Source: CAZXYS01 sp964645005 (GTDB taxonomy: Bacteria > Bacteroidota > Ignavibacteria > Kapaibacteriales > UBA2268). From it: a stretch of 49,915 bases of DNA. Positions 16,387 to 25,682 of this stretch are shown one piece after another. How positions within the stretch are numbered: position 1 is the first letter of the stretch; every line of letters starts with the position of its first letter. Position numbers and translations under genes: made by a program. The notes under the pieces were generated by a model, which was given only the letters and a program-made list of their open reading frames with translations, was not told the origin of the DNA and made no database searches. The stretch spans positions 1-49,915 of the forward strand of contig CAZXYS010000031.1 in NCBI GenBank assembly GCA_964645005.1, given 5' to 3'.

Positions 16387-17814
16387 ATGGAATTTTTAGA
16401 CAAGCTGGTGCTTCCTCAATCTGGGGATAGCCTACAAAACCTTGAATTTCTGTTAATGCTGGGAAATATCATATTTTTGATATATTCCGGCGTTTTATTC
16501 GGAAGTTCTTTATTATCAGTGATTTTCAACTATCTCGGCAAAGCAAAAAAATCGGAACAATATCTTGTATTCGCTAAGGATCTTATTGATCTTATTACAA
16601 GTAATAAAATGTTTGCTTTCGGGCTGGGTATAATTCCATTTACAAGCGTAACTCTACTATATACACAGCTTTTACATGCAACGGGAACGCCGATAATAGC
16701 TTATTTAATAATATCTTTTGTTTTATTTCTAATATCTTTAATACTGATATATTCTTACAAACATTCGCTTCATCTAAGCAAAATTTTCGACTACACAGGC
16801 AAATCCATTCAGGAAAAAGAAGAAAGCGACGACTGGGAAGATTTCGAAGATTATTCCGCGGCCGTTAGAAAACTAAACGCAAGAACGGCTGTCTGGGCGG
16901 TTTTGTTTTTATTTGCGTCGATATGGATGTTTATCGGCTCAAATGTTTTGGCAGTTGAAAATCCGCCATGGGAAGATGTGGCATTCTTCAATGATCTGAT
17001 CTTCTCATTTAAAACAGTCATAAAATTTGCGCATTTCGTGACGGCTTCACTGGCGATAACCGGCGCAGCCTTCGTTGTAAAAGTCTTTCTTTGGGATAAA
17101 TTTACATATCATCCCGGCGAAGAATACGCCAATTTCGCAAAGAAGTTCAATTTCTCTATCGCCTTGATTTTCACAGTGATACAGCCTGTATTCCTGGTAT
17201 TAAATCTGATTATTACGCCGAAGCAGGCATTATCAGGATTCATGTTCGGAATATCGTTGATAATTCTCTTCCTGGTATTCCTTGCAATTCATTACCTGTT
17301 GTCAATGCTAAAGGAAAACAAGATAAAATTCGCTGCGCCGGTATTTTACATACTGCTTATAATGTTTTCATTCATAATTGTCAAAGAACAGATAGCATTT
17401 TCCGAGACAAATGAGAAACAGGTATTGCTGCTGGCACAGGATTACCAGGAATATGAGGAAAAGCTATTAGCTGAAGCAGGCGCAGTTACCGAAGAAATCA
17501 ACGGCGAAGAGATATATAACACGAAATGCATGGCTTGCCATCAATTTGATACTAAGAAAGTAGGACCGCCCCATAAGGAAGTGCTGCCGAAGTATATGGG
17601 CAATAAGAAAGAGCTGGTGAAGTTCATTCTAAATCCGGTAAAGGTCAATCCAGCCTATCCGGCGATGCCCAGCCAGAACTTAAAGCCTAAGGAAGCGGAA
17701 GCAGTTGCGGAATACATGATACAACATTTTGGACCTAAACTCGAAGGGCAGCAACAAACTGAACAACAGAGTGAACAACAAGAAAAGCAGGAACAACCAA
17801 CTCAAAAACAATAA
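16387..17814 (+). CDS. CydA-like membrane protein fused to cytochrome c domain
   Basis: A 475-residue protein with about eight transmembrane helices in residues 20-336, then a cytochrome c domain (CMACH at 381-385, PAMP Met ligand) and a Gln/Glu-rich tail. The membrane part recalls CydA. The helix ending WMFIGSNVLAVENP parallels WILVANSWMQTP of the neighbouring CydA. KFAHFVTASLAITGAAFVV, with His216, parallels RLLHTLSGSWLAGAFLV, which holds the heme b595 ligand. CydA's N-terminal GFHF histidine and the quinol loop are not apparent. Members of the bd superfamily with fused heme c and no quinol site have been described (OR-C type), and this may be one or a relative. It is a separate unit directly before cydAB, followed by a terminator. 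The electron donor is presumably a cytochrome; oxygen reduction is unproven. Confidence 0.7.
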   Translation: MEFLDKLVLPQSGDSLQNLEFLLMLGNIIFLIYSGVLFGSSLLSVIFNYLGKAKKSEQYLVFAKDLIDLITSNKMFAFGLGIIPFTSVTLLYTQLLHATGTPIIAYLIISFVLFLISLILIYSYKHSLHLSKIFDYTGKSIQEKEESDDWEDFEDYSAAVRKLNARTAVWAVLFLFASIWMFIGSNVLAVENPPWEDVAFFNDLIFSFKTVIKFAHFVTASLAITGAAFVVKVFLWDKFTYHPGEEYANFAKKFNFSIALIFTVIQPVFLVLNLIITPKQALSGFMFGISLIILFLVFLAIHYLLSMLKENKIKFAAPVFYILLIMFSFIIVKEQIAFSETNEKQVLLLAQDYQEYEEKLLAEAGAVTEEINGEEIYNTKCMACHQFDTKKVGPPHKEVLPKYMGNKKELVKFILNPVKVNPAYPAMPSQNLKPKEAEAVAEYMIQHFGPKLEGQQQTEQQSEQQEKQEQPTQKQ

Positions 17815-17821
17815 ATTCAAA

Positions 17822-17847
17822 AGCCTCTTATACAGGGGCTTTTTTTA
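17822..17847 (+). terminator. Rho-independent terminator after the CydA-like gene
   Basis: The stem AGCCTC/GGGGCT (one G-U pair) with a 7-base loop is followed by seven T residues, eight bases after the stop codon. It ends transcription before the separate cydAB unit. Confidence 0.75.
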
Positions 17848-18012
17848 CATTTAGCTTATTCTAATAATAATATTAGCACATTGTTTTAGATTGATCTTTG
17901 GAAAATTGTTATATTCTTGTAATTTAGAGATTACTTAGTTTCGCTCGTAATGACATAACTCGGGGGAAAGAAATCAAAAAATATCACAAGTCACATACAG
18001 GAGATCAAAGCC

Positions 18013-19389
18013 ATGGCAGATGCAGAGATTCTTGCCAGAATACAGTTTGCGGTAACAGCGGGATTCCATTTTATCTACCCGCCGCTCAGTATAGGGCTGG
18101 GAGTAATTTTAGTTATGATGGAAGGCACCTATTTAAAAACCGGTAAGAAGATCTATGAGGATATGACCAGATTCTGGGTGAAAGTTTTTGCCCTGATATT
18201 CGCGATGGGGGTAGCCACCGGCATTGTGCTCGAGTTTCAGTTCGGCACTAACTGGGCGAGCTATTCCCGTTATGTAGGCGATATTTTCGGCAGCCCGCTC
18301 GCAGCGGAGGGAATATTCGCTTTTTTCCTTGAATCGGGCTTCCTTGCTATACTTGTATTCGGATGGGATAAAGTATCGCCAAAGGTACACTTCCTATCGA
18401 CAATACTCGTTTCGCTGGGTTCGATGTTCAGCGCTGTCTGGATACTCGTAGCCAATTCATGGATGCAGACACCCGGCGAATTAGGTGAGACATTCCATAT
18501 CGTCGGCGAGGGCGCAAGCCAGCGCGCCGAAATTCTCGATTTCTGGGGCGTTGTGTTCAATCCATCGACTGTGGAACGGCTGCTGCATACACTTTCAGGT
18601 TCGTGGTTGGCGGGTGCTTTTCTGGTTCTCAGTGTCAGCGCATATTATCTGCTGAAGAAAAAGCATCTTGACTTTTCTATCAAATCAATAAAAATGGCTT
18701 TGGTTCTGGCGATATTTGCTTCGCTGTTTCAGTTATTTACCGGTCACTTGAGCGCCGACGGCGCAGCCGATAATCAGCCGACCAAACTCGCGGCTTTCGA
18801 AGGACATTACGAAACAGGCGTTGCGGATATGTATCTAATCGGCTGGGTCGATGACAAAAATGAAGAGGTCCACGGTATAAAGCTGCCGGGCTTCCTGTCA
18901 TTCCTGGTGCACTGGGATTTCACGAAGCCGGTGACAGGTCTTGATCAATACCCAAGGGAGGACCGTCCGCCCGTTCAAATTGTCTTTCAGACATATCACT
19001 TAATGATAGCTATAGGTATGACATTGATATTAATTACATTAATCGGAGCTTATTTATGGGCAAAAAATAAACTGGGCGATGTGCGATGGTATCAGTGGAT
19101 ACTCGTCTTCTCGGTGCTGCTGCCGCAGATAGCCAACCAGGTTGGCTGGATAACCGCTGAAGTCGGCAGGCAGCCATGGATCGTTTACGGCTTGCTTCGA
19201 ACGTCAGAAGGTCTGTCAAAAGCCGTGTCGGCGGGTCAGGTCTGGTTCTCGCTAATACTTTTCACGGCGATTTACACGCTGCTGTTTATATTATTCATCT
19301 TCCTGCTGGACAGGAAGATCAAGCACGGACCGGAGTATTCCGAAGTCGAGACCTATTCCGAGCAAAAGACAATAATGGGACAAAATTAA
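18013..19389 (+). CDS. cydA: Cytochrome bd quinol oxidase subunit I
   Basis: CydA oxidises quinol and holds hemes b558, b595 and d. Its 458 residues fit the short Q-loop class (E. coli CydA is ~522). Visible landmarks are His19 in GFHFIYPPLSIG, a Glu-rich fourth-helix region FFLESGFLAILVFGW, His192 in LLHTLSGSW, and the C-terminal GWITAEVGRQPW signature. The start ATG has AGGAGAT eight bases upstream. The bd oxidase gives high-affinity oxygen reduction without proton pumping, complementing the caa3 enzyme encoded upstream. Confidence 0.96.
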   Translation: MADAEILARIQFAVTAGFHFIYPPLSIGLGVILVMMEGTYLKTGKKIYEDMTRFWVKVFALIFAMGVATGIVLEFQFGTNWASYSRYVGDIFGSPLAAEGIFAFFLESGFLAILVFGWDKVSPKVHFLSTILVSLGSMFSAVWILVANSWMQTPGELGETFHIVGEGASQRAEILDFWGVVFNPSTVERLLHTLSGSWLAGAFLVLSVSAYYLLKKKHLDFSIKSIKMALVLAIFASLFQLFTGHLSADGAADNQPTKLAAFEGHYETGVADMYLIGWVDDKNEEVHGIKLPGFLSFLVHWDFTKPVTGLDQYPREDRPPVQIVFQTYHLMIAIGMTLILITLIGAYLWAKNKLGDVRWYQWILVFSVLLPQIANQVGWITAEVGRQPWIVYGLLRTSEGLSKAVSAGQVWFSLILFTAIYTLLFILFIFLLDRKIKHGPEYSEVETYSEQKTIMGQN

Positions 19390-19429
19390 TGAATAAAAAT
19401 TATGTAAATAAATTTAACCGGAGTTTCCC

Positions 19430-20446
19430 ATGGACTTAAACATAGCATGGTTCATTCTGATAGGAGTTTTACTTGCTGGCTATGCCGTGCTCGACGGATT
19501 CGACCTCGGCGTCGGCGCGCTGCACTTATTTGTCAAAGGCGACCAGGAACGCAGGATAATGATAAATTCAATAGGTCCCGTCTGGGACGGCAACGAGGTC
19601 TGGCTCATCACAGGCGGCGGTGCTCTATTCGCAGCTTTTCCGCATGTGTACGCGACTGTCTTCTCGGGCTTCTACACGGCGTTCATGTTACTGCTGGCGG
19701 TGATCATCTTCCGCGCCGTCGCGATCGAATTTCGCAGCAAGCGCGAAAGTCCCCGCTGGCGGCAGTCATGGGACGCGGCTTTCAGTGTGTCGAGCGTAGT
19801 CATAGCTTTGCTCATGGGCGTAGCGCTGGGGAATATCATCCGCGGGGTGCCCATCGGAGCTGACAAGGAAGCGGATATAACGCTGCTTGGACTGCTGAAT
19901 CCTTATGCAATCCTCGTAGGCATAACCACTGTTGCTCTTTTCACAATGCATGGTGCAATCTATGTGGTCATGAAGACCGAAGGAGAATTGCAAGACAAGC
20001 TGAGCGGATGGGTGAACAATACTATAATCCTGTTCGTGATCTGCTACGTGACAACGACAATGGCGACACTGATCTACATGCCGCACATGCTCGAGCATTT
20101 CAGGGATAATCCGGCATTTTTCGTGGTCGCCCTGCTGAACATGCTGGCAGTAGCGAATATCCCCCGCGAGATACACCACGGCAGGAATTTCATGGCGTTC
20201 CTCTCATCATGCTTCAGCATTATTTTCTTGCTTGCCCTGTTCGCGGTAGGAATATTCCCGAACATAGTATATTCCAATCCGAATCCGGAATACAGCCTGA
20301 CGATATATAACGCTTCGTCATCCTTTAGAACACTTAAAACTATGATAATCATGGCAGCTATCGGCATGCCGTTCGTATTGGCTTACACGATAAGCATTTA
20401 CTGGATATTCAGGGGCAAGGTGAAGATGGATTCGATGAGTTATTAA
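19430..20446 (+). CDS. cydB: Cytochrome bd quinol oxidase subunit II
   Basis: A 338-residue multi-helix protein with CydB signatures: the N-terminal WFILIGVLLAGYAVLDGFDL, GPVWDGNEVWLITGGGALFA and the charged loop RAVAIEFRSKRESPRW. It forms the structural partner of CydA and is needed for heme insertion. CGGAG precedes the ATG. It lies 40 bases after cydA in a two-gene operon. No cydX-like small subunit with a recognisable sequence was found in the gap. Confidence 0.96.
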   Translation: MDLNIAWFILIGVLLAGYAVLDGFDLGVGALHLFVKGDQERRIMINSIGPVWDGNEVWLITGGGALFAAFPHVYATVFSGFYTAFMLLLAVIIFRAVAIEFRSKRESPRWRQSWDAAFSVSSVVIALLMGVALGNIIRGVPIGADKEADITLLGLLNPYAILVGITTVALFTMHGAIYVVMKTEGELQDKLSGWVNNTIILFVICYVTTTMATLIYMPHMLEHFRDNPAFFVVALLNMLAVANIPREIHHGRNFMAFLSSCFSIIFLLALFAVGIFPNIVYSNPNPEYSLTIYNASSSFRTLKTMIIMAAIGMPFVLAYTISIYWIFRGKVKMDSMSY

Positions 20447-20803
20447 ATCTCGGTATTGAACTCGTACATTAACAATAAGAGTGTTAGCTTATCTAACATT
20501 ATTATTTATGGATAGAGGTTAACGGTAAACGGTTAACGGCTAACGGTGTAAGAGATAAATATAAGTTTAACGCTGCGGATTTAGATTTATATTATTTCTT
20601 AATTGATTTGCAGCATTTATGATTCTGTACTAATATTCAGATAGTCACAATCAATATATTAGAAAACCACGCAACAGCAAGCTTTAGTTTGCTGCTAATC
20701 AGATTTTCTCGAAGTCATTGCAAAGCGCTAAAGCACTTTGTTGCAGTCAGGAGATGATATTATTCCGTCTCTGTTAGTTGCCATAACTTACAGAGACGGA
20801 AAT
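20447..20803. other. Intergenic region with GTTAACGG-type tandem motif
   Basis: There is no gene in this gap. At 20517-20548 a run of related 7-8 base units (GTTAACGGTAAACGG, then TTAACGGCTAACGGTG) forms a short imperfect tandem repeat. A related GCTAACGGTTAA overlaps the end of the dehalogenase gene at 841. The remainder is AT-rich and contains repeat copy 2 (annotated separately). Confidence 0.5.
20672..20744 (+). repeat. Twin-hairpin REP-like repeat, copy 2
   Basis: CAACAGCAAGCTTTAGTTTGCTGCT plus, after a ~25-base spacer, the same CAAAGCGCTAAAGCACTTTG palindrome and TTGC as copy 1. It has the same orientation as copy 1. Together they flank the cytochrome-fusion/cydAB block. Confidence 0.75.
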
Positions 20804-21889
20804 TTAGCTTTTTATCCTTCCGTAAAATACTTCAAACAATCCATGATTTATGAACAGGTGGTATTTACCCGCTTGACGATCCTTTAAAAAACCCATATTT
20901 ACGAGCGTATTGAGGTGCCTACTGGCAGTGGTATAGTGAATGTCCAGATTTCTTGATAATTCCGAAGCTGTTATTATTGGATATGTAAATAGCTGATCCA
21001 CGAGTTCGATCGAAAAGATCTTCCTATTCTCTATTCTCAACTTTTCCTTAAATTCATTGTAATAGCTCATTATATTAAAAAATGTCTGCTTAGTTTCCTG
21101 TGCCTGAATGATAAATCCATTCAGCATAAATGTTATAAATTCATTCCATCCCCCTTCTATACTGACTTTTCTGAGAAGTTCATAATATTTGGGGCGGTTT
21201 TTATTGATATAATCGCTGATATATAGAATAGGCAACCCCAATATATTATCCTGTACGAGAGTCAGCACCATAAGTATTCTGCCGGCACGCCCATTACCAT
21301 CGCCGAAGGGATGTACAGCCTCAAATTGATAATGAGCGATAATTGTTTTCAGTAAGGGATGTATGTTTTTTTCCGTATTGACATATTTTTCCCAATTGGA
21401 AATTAAAGCTGGGATCCTATTAGCTTCCGGCGGTGTATAAAGAACTTCGCCTGTCTTGCTGTTTACAATTTTGTTTTGAGTTTTTCTGTAACCGGTTTCA
21501 ACATCAGGAAGAAGCTTCTGATGTATCCCCAGGACCATTCGAGATGAAATCGGCAGACTTTTCAAATTGTCAAATCCCCAGTAAATTGCATCCCTATAGC
21601 GCAGAACTTCTTTATCCGGCTGTCGCCTTTCCGGCTCAGGAAACAACTGATTTTGCAGGACTTCTTCAAATGTCGTATTAATATTTTCAATTCTCGAACT
21701 TTCCAGTGATTCTTTTATTACTGCTGGTGACAGCAGCAACATAGGATTTGGCAAAGCTGACAAGCTGCCGTTCAATTCACCAATTTCTTTAGAAGCCGAA
21801 ATAAGCAGGTTCGTGAAATCGCCGTCTTTAATTTCAACTTCCGGTGGAAGCTCAGGCAAATTAAATGGTATTTCGGGATTATATTTCAT
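20804..21889 (-). CDS. Fic-domain AMP-transferase with C-terminal winged helix
   Basis: A 361-residue Fic-family protein. The full catalytic motif HPFGDGNGRAGR lies at residues 193-204, so the protein should be able to transfer AMP (or another nucleotide moiety) to Ser/Thr/Tyr of a target. An N-terminal inhibitory helix carries the S-x3-E-N motif (Ser64 to Asn69, SSRIEN), which makes it a class II, self-inhibited Fic. The last ~75 residues form a winged helix-turn-helix (ASELSRNLDIHYTTASRHLNTLV), suggesting DNA binding. Two 35-bp palindromes start 22 bases upstream of the ATG and are candidate autoregulatory sites. There is no Shine-Dalgarno. The target protein is unknown. Confidence 0.92.
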   Translation of the reverse strand: MKYNPEIPFNLPELPPEVEIKDGDFTNLLISASKEIGELNGSLSALPNPMLLLSPAVIKESLESSRIENINTTFEEVLQNQLFPEPERRQPDKEVLRYRDAIYWGFDNLKSLPISSRMVLGIHQKLLPDVETGYRKTQNKIVNSKTGEVLYTPPEANRIPALISNWEKYVNTEKNIHPLLKTIIAHYQFEAVHPFGDGNGRAGRILMVLTLVQDNILGLPILYISDYINKNRPKYYELLRKVSIEGGWNEFITFMLNGFIIQAQETKQTFFNIMSYYNEFKEKLRIENRKIFSIELVDQLFTYPIITASELSRNLDIHYTTASRHLNTLVNMGFLKDRQAGKYHLFINHGLFEVFYGRIKS

Positions 21890-21910
21890 TTTATACTAAA
21901 ATTTGTTAAT

Positions 21911-21986
21911 GATATATCACAAAAATTACGAAATTGCGATATATCATCCAAGATATATCACAAAAATCGAATAATTGTGATATATC
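21911..21986. promoter_or_regulatory. Two 35-bp palindromes upstream of the fic gene (candidate operators)
   Basis: 21911-21945 and 21952-21986 are two imperfect copies of a 35-bp inverted repeat with half-sites GATATATCAC...GTGATATATC and an AAAAAT/ATT inner part, offset by 41 bp (about four helical turns). Partial half-sites follow at 21991-22000 (TTGATATATA) and 22009-22018 (TGATATATGA). They cover the fic promoter and could also reach the divergent peptidase gene. The winged helix of the Fic protein is the obvious, untested binder. Confidence 0.65.
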
Positions 21987-22236
21987 AACTTTGATATATA
22001 GTAAAAAATGATATATGACTTAAGCAGCCCCCTTCCATTTTCTTTTGCATTATTGAAAAAAATGACTTATTTTTAATTTTTATTAATGAAAAGCAATATT
22101 AATGATATAGCTAAATTAAAAATATCTGTATTATGAGATATCTTTTCATAAAATGATTAAAGTAAAGTTAAAGGTGGCACGTATTTTTACTGTACACAGG
22201 AAGATTACTTTTTCACTATATTAATCGGGTGCAATC

Positions 22237-25200
22237 ATGAAAAAATTTTACATATTAATATTCATAGCAATTTCAGTCATTTTCAATGATTTGATTTCTG
22301 CGCCTGTCGGGATCGAAACGATTGAAAAGGCAGCGCTAAATGTATATGTCGAGAATAACAATTTCACAAAAGCACCTGATGATGTGATTGCGGAAATTAT
22401 TCCCGTCAAAAAAGAATCCATCGAACTTTATTATATTGTGAATTATAAAGCTGACGCCGGCTTCGCTATTTTTGCAGCGGATGACCGGTCAGTCCCTCTG
22501 TTATGCTTTTCTTTTGAACATAATTTTGATGAAAAATTTGAAAATCCGGCTTTTTACGACTGGGCAGATAATTATAAATCGCAACTCATTGAAATAATTG
22601 AAAATGATTACCCGCAAACCACTGAGATAAAAGAAAGATGGCTATCTATCCTTGAATCCCCCGCAAGCAAGGATAGATTAATGGATCATGTCGATCCTCT
22701 GCTTTCGATTAGTTGGAATCAAGGTTGTTATTATAACAAACAGTGTCCTGAGGACGGCGGCGGACCTTGTGGGCATGTTCTTGTCGGCTGCGGCGCTGTT
22801 GCAATGGCACAGGTAATGAAATACTATAACCACCCCACTACCGGCGAAGGCTCCAATTCCTATGACCATTCCGATTACGGCACTTTATCAGCAAATTTCG
22901 GAGAAACCACTTACGAATGGAGTAAAATGCCGATCAGACTGACCGCGAATAATTCCCAGTACCATGATTATGTGGCGAAGCTGCTATATCATTGCGGCGT
23001 GGCGGTTTATATGGATTACGGAACGAGCGGTTCTTCAACGTATTTCAGCCTTGTAAAAAGGGCAATGATCAAGCATTTTAAATATCCGTCAAATCTGGAA
23101 TTCCTGAATAAGAGTGACTACAGCGAAGATGAATGGGAGCAAATACTTCGTGATGAATTAGATGACAGCAGACCATTGCTTTATAGAGGAGCCGACCCGG
23201 ACTATGGAGGGCATCTCTTCAATTGCGACGGATATAAAAATGACGACTATTTCCATTTTAACTGGGGCTGGGGCGGTTACTATGACGGCTATTATTATGT
23301 TAGCAGTTTGAATCCGGGCTCCTATGATTTCACAGAGCATCAGTCTATTGTCAGATATATCGATCCAGACGGTCCGTCGATAAGATTAAAAGATTTCACC
23401 GGTGGGAATTACTGTGTTGCCGGTTCGATATCCATTGAATTTACGGTTGACTATCCTTTTTCATCAGGAAATGTTTTTACCCTGCAGTTGTCAGATAAGG
23501 ATGGTTCTTTCCTCGATTCCGATGACATCACTGATCTCGGAACGCTGAACGGACAAAACTCGGGAACTATCCATGGCTCTATCCCAGGCGATATCGAGGA
23601 ATCGGAAAATTACAGAATAAGGATTATCGCCTCGGATCCCGAGCAGATTAGTGTTACTAATAATTCAACATTGACTATTAGCAATCCTGATGTTTCTCAC
23701 AGCCAGATCCCGGATGTTTGCGGAGATAAAACTGACTATGAATTGGAAGGCGGAACACCATCCGACGGTTATTATACCGGAGATCACGTCCATGATATAA
23801 AATACTTCAATGCACAGGAAGCCGGACCGGGTAATCATTCTGTTTACTATGTTTACCAGGATGAATACGGCTGCCGGGATTCCGTGCAACTCATCATTAA
23901 AGTTAATCCATTGCCTAATGTCACTATGGATGAGCCCGCTATATACTGCATAAATGACAAATCGGCTGATCTTGATATTGGAAATCCATCCGGCGGCTAT
24001 TATACCGGAGATGGTATAGTCAATCCTGATGGTGAATTCGATCCCGGCGAAGCTGGTGTCGGCGAGCATGTAATAACCTATACTTATGAAGATGACAATG
24101 GATGCATTAATTCAGCGGAAACGACTATAACTGTCAAGGCATTGCCAGAAGTTACCACAAAAAAACCGGATATATTCTGTATTGATGATTATCCGGTCGA
24201 TTTAAAAATAGGCGAGCCGTCCGGAGGCGTTTATTCCGGCGAGGGGATAATTAATCCTGACGGAAGATTTGACCCGTCCGAAGCCGGCGAAGGCAAACAT
24301 GCGATTACTTATTCCTACCAGGATGAATTTGGCTGCGAAAACTCGGCTGAAACGACTATTACCGTCAAGCCACTGCCTGAGGTGACAATGAAAGAGGTTG
24401 AGCCTTTGTGTATTGATGCCGAACCTGTTGACTTAGATGGGAAGCCGGAAGGCGGGACATATTCCGGCGGCAGGGTTAATCAGGAAGGCATGTTCGATCC
24501 GTCAGTTAGCGGGGCAGGCAGCCACATAGTGGAATATACTTACCAGGATGAGGACGGCTGCAGTAATACCGCTGAACAGACTATAGTCGTGAATCCCCTG
24601 CCGGAGATCATTATTGAATATGATGAATTTGTCTGTATAAATAAAGGGCTTGTCGAGATTATTGCTGATCCGGCAGGCGGCTCTTTCGACGGGAATGGAA
24701 TTGTTGAGGACAATTATTTCGATCCCGCAATTGCCGGTGTTGGTGAGCATACGCTCGAATATACCTACACCGATGCCAATGGCTGCACTAATTCAAAGGA
24801 AATAACTATAACTGCAGCGCCGATGCCTGAAGTCAGTCTTGAAAGCGCCGGACCTTTCTGCCGTTATGATGAGCCGGTACAGTTAAATGCAGAACCCAAC
24901 GGAGGAATTTTCGAAGGTTCGGAAGTAACTTCTGACGGAGAATTTGATCCCAAAAATGCCGGAACAGGGACGCATGAGGCAGCTTACATTTATCAGGCTG
25001 AGAATGGCTGTTCGGATACGGCGGAAATTGATATAGTCGTAAATCCTATGCCGGAAGAACCGAATATCAAAGTTGAAAATTATTCAATTGTTTGCAGTAA
25101 TGGTAATTATGCGGAATATCAGTGGTATCTTGATGATGAACTGCTGGAAAATGAAACAGGTGAAAAGATTATTCCACTGGAATCGGGCAATTACAAGCTC

Positions 25201-25542
25201 GAAGTTAGCAATAAATTCGAATGCAGGGCAATTTCCGAAGAGCTATTCTTTGAATACACTGATGTACACGAACAATTTGGAACTGACGCTAAAATTGAGA
25301 TTGTGCCTAATCCGGCGGGAACTAAGGCTTATGTGAAATTAACCGCAGGGAAAACTCAAAGAGCCAGTCTATATTTCACCGATTTGCTTGGAAATAAAGA
25401 GATTATGCTCGAAAATATTAAATTAAATGAAGGCATCAACACCTACCCACTGTCGATAGAGCATTTGAATAGCGGGGTGTACGTTGTCAGCATTGTAATT
25501 GACGGGGAATTGCTGAGAGTAAAGTTTATTAAAACGGATTGA
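22237..25542 (+). CDS. C10-family cysteine peptidase with six repeats and T9SS tail
   Basis: A 1101-residue secreted protein. After the signal peptide (IFIAISVIFNDLISA), a prodomain containing FAADDRSVPLLCFS leads to a streptopain-like peptidase. The catalytic Cys185 lies in GCGAVAMAQVMKYYNHPTTG and His326 in GGHLFNCDGY, followed by FHFNWGWGG. Six ~75-residue beta repeats follow (about residues 488-933), each with C-I/V-N/D-D, GG-x-Y-S/T-G-x-G, FDP-x-AG-x-G-x-H and Y-Q/E-D-x-G-C-x-N/S. Next come an Ig-like segment and a T9SS type A domain beginning IVPNPAGTKAY. It would be an extracellular protease; the repeats probably act as a stalk or binding module. Confidence 0.9.
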   Translation: MKKFYILIFIAISVIFNDLISAPVGIETIEKAALNVYVENNNFTKAPDDVIAEIIPVKKESIELYYIVNYKADAGFAIFAADDRSVPLLCFSFEHNFDEKFENPAFYDWADNYKSQLIEIIENDYPQTTEIKERWLSILESPASKDRLMDHVDPLLSISWNQGCYYNKQCPEDGGGPCGHVLVGCGAVAMAQVMKYYNHPTTGEGSNSYDHSDYGTLSANFGETTYEWSKMPIRLTANNSQYHDYVAKLLYHCGVAVYMDYGTSGSSTYFSLVKRAMIKHFKYPSNLEFLNKSDYSEDEWEQILRDELDDSRPLLYRGADPDYGGHLFNCDGYKNDDYFHFNWGWGGYYDGYYYVSSLNPGSYDFTEHQSIVRYIDPDGPSIRLKDFTGGNYCVAGSISIEFTVDYPFSSGNVFTLQLSDKDGSFLDSDDITDLGTLNGQNSGTIHGSIPGDIEESENYRIRIIASDPEQISVTNNSTLTISNPDVSHSQIPDVCGDKTDYELEGGTPSDGYYTGDHVHDIKYFNAQEAGPGNHSVYYVYQDEYGCRDSVQLIIKVNPLPNVTMDEPAIYCINDKSADLDIGNPSGGYYTGDGIVNPDGEFDPGEAGVGEHVITYTYEDDNGCINSAETTITVKALPEVTTKKPDIFCIDDYPVDLKIGEPSGGVYSGEGIINPDGRFDPSEAGEGKHAITYSYQDEFGCENSAETTITVKPLPEVTMKEVEPLCIDAEPVDLDGKPEGGTYSGGRVNQEGMFDPSVSGAGSHIVEYTYQDEDGCSNTAEQTIVVNPLPEIIIEYDEFVCINKGLVEIIADPAGGSFDGNGIVEDNYFDPAIAGVGEHTLEYTYTDANGCTNSKEITITAAPMPEVSLESAGPFCRYDEPVQLNAEPNGGIFEGSEVTSDGEFDPKNAGTGTHEAAYIYQAENGCSDTAEIDIVVNPMPEEPNIKVENYSIVCSNGNYAEYQWYLDDELLENETGEKIIPLESGNYKLEVSNKFECRAISEELFFEYTDVHEQFGTDAKIEIVPNPAGTKAYVKLTAGKTQRASLYFTDLLGNKEIMLENIKLNEGINTYPLSIEHLNSGVYVVSIVIDGELLRVKFIKTD

Positions 25543-25682
25543 GAATTAAAGGCAGATCAAGTCTCCACTTATCAGGGAAATCGTGTAACTCTTTGACTCA
25601 GAGCAATGTGACATAACATTAAACATTTGTTTTTGACTTGAGGAACAGAAACAAAACATTAATAAAAATCGCTAATAAAATT

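Noticed and set aside
21911..22018. CRISPR-like array
   Set aside because: The repeats are palindromic operators spaced by only 6 bp, with no unique spacers and no cas genes.
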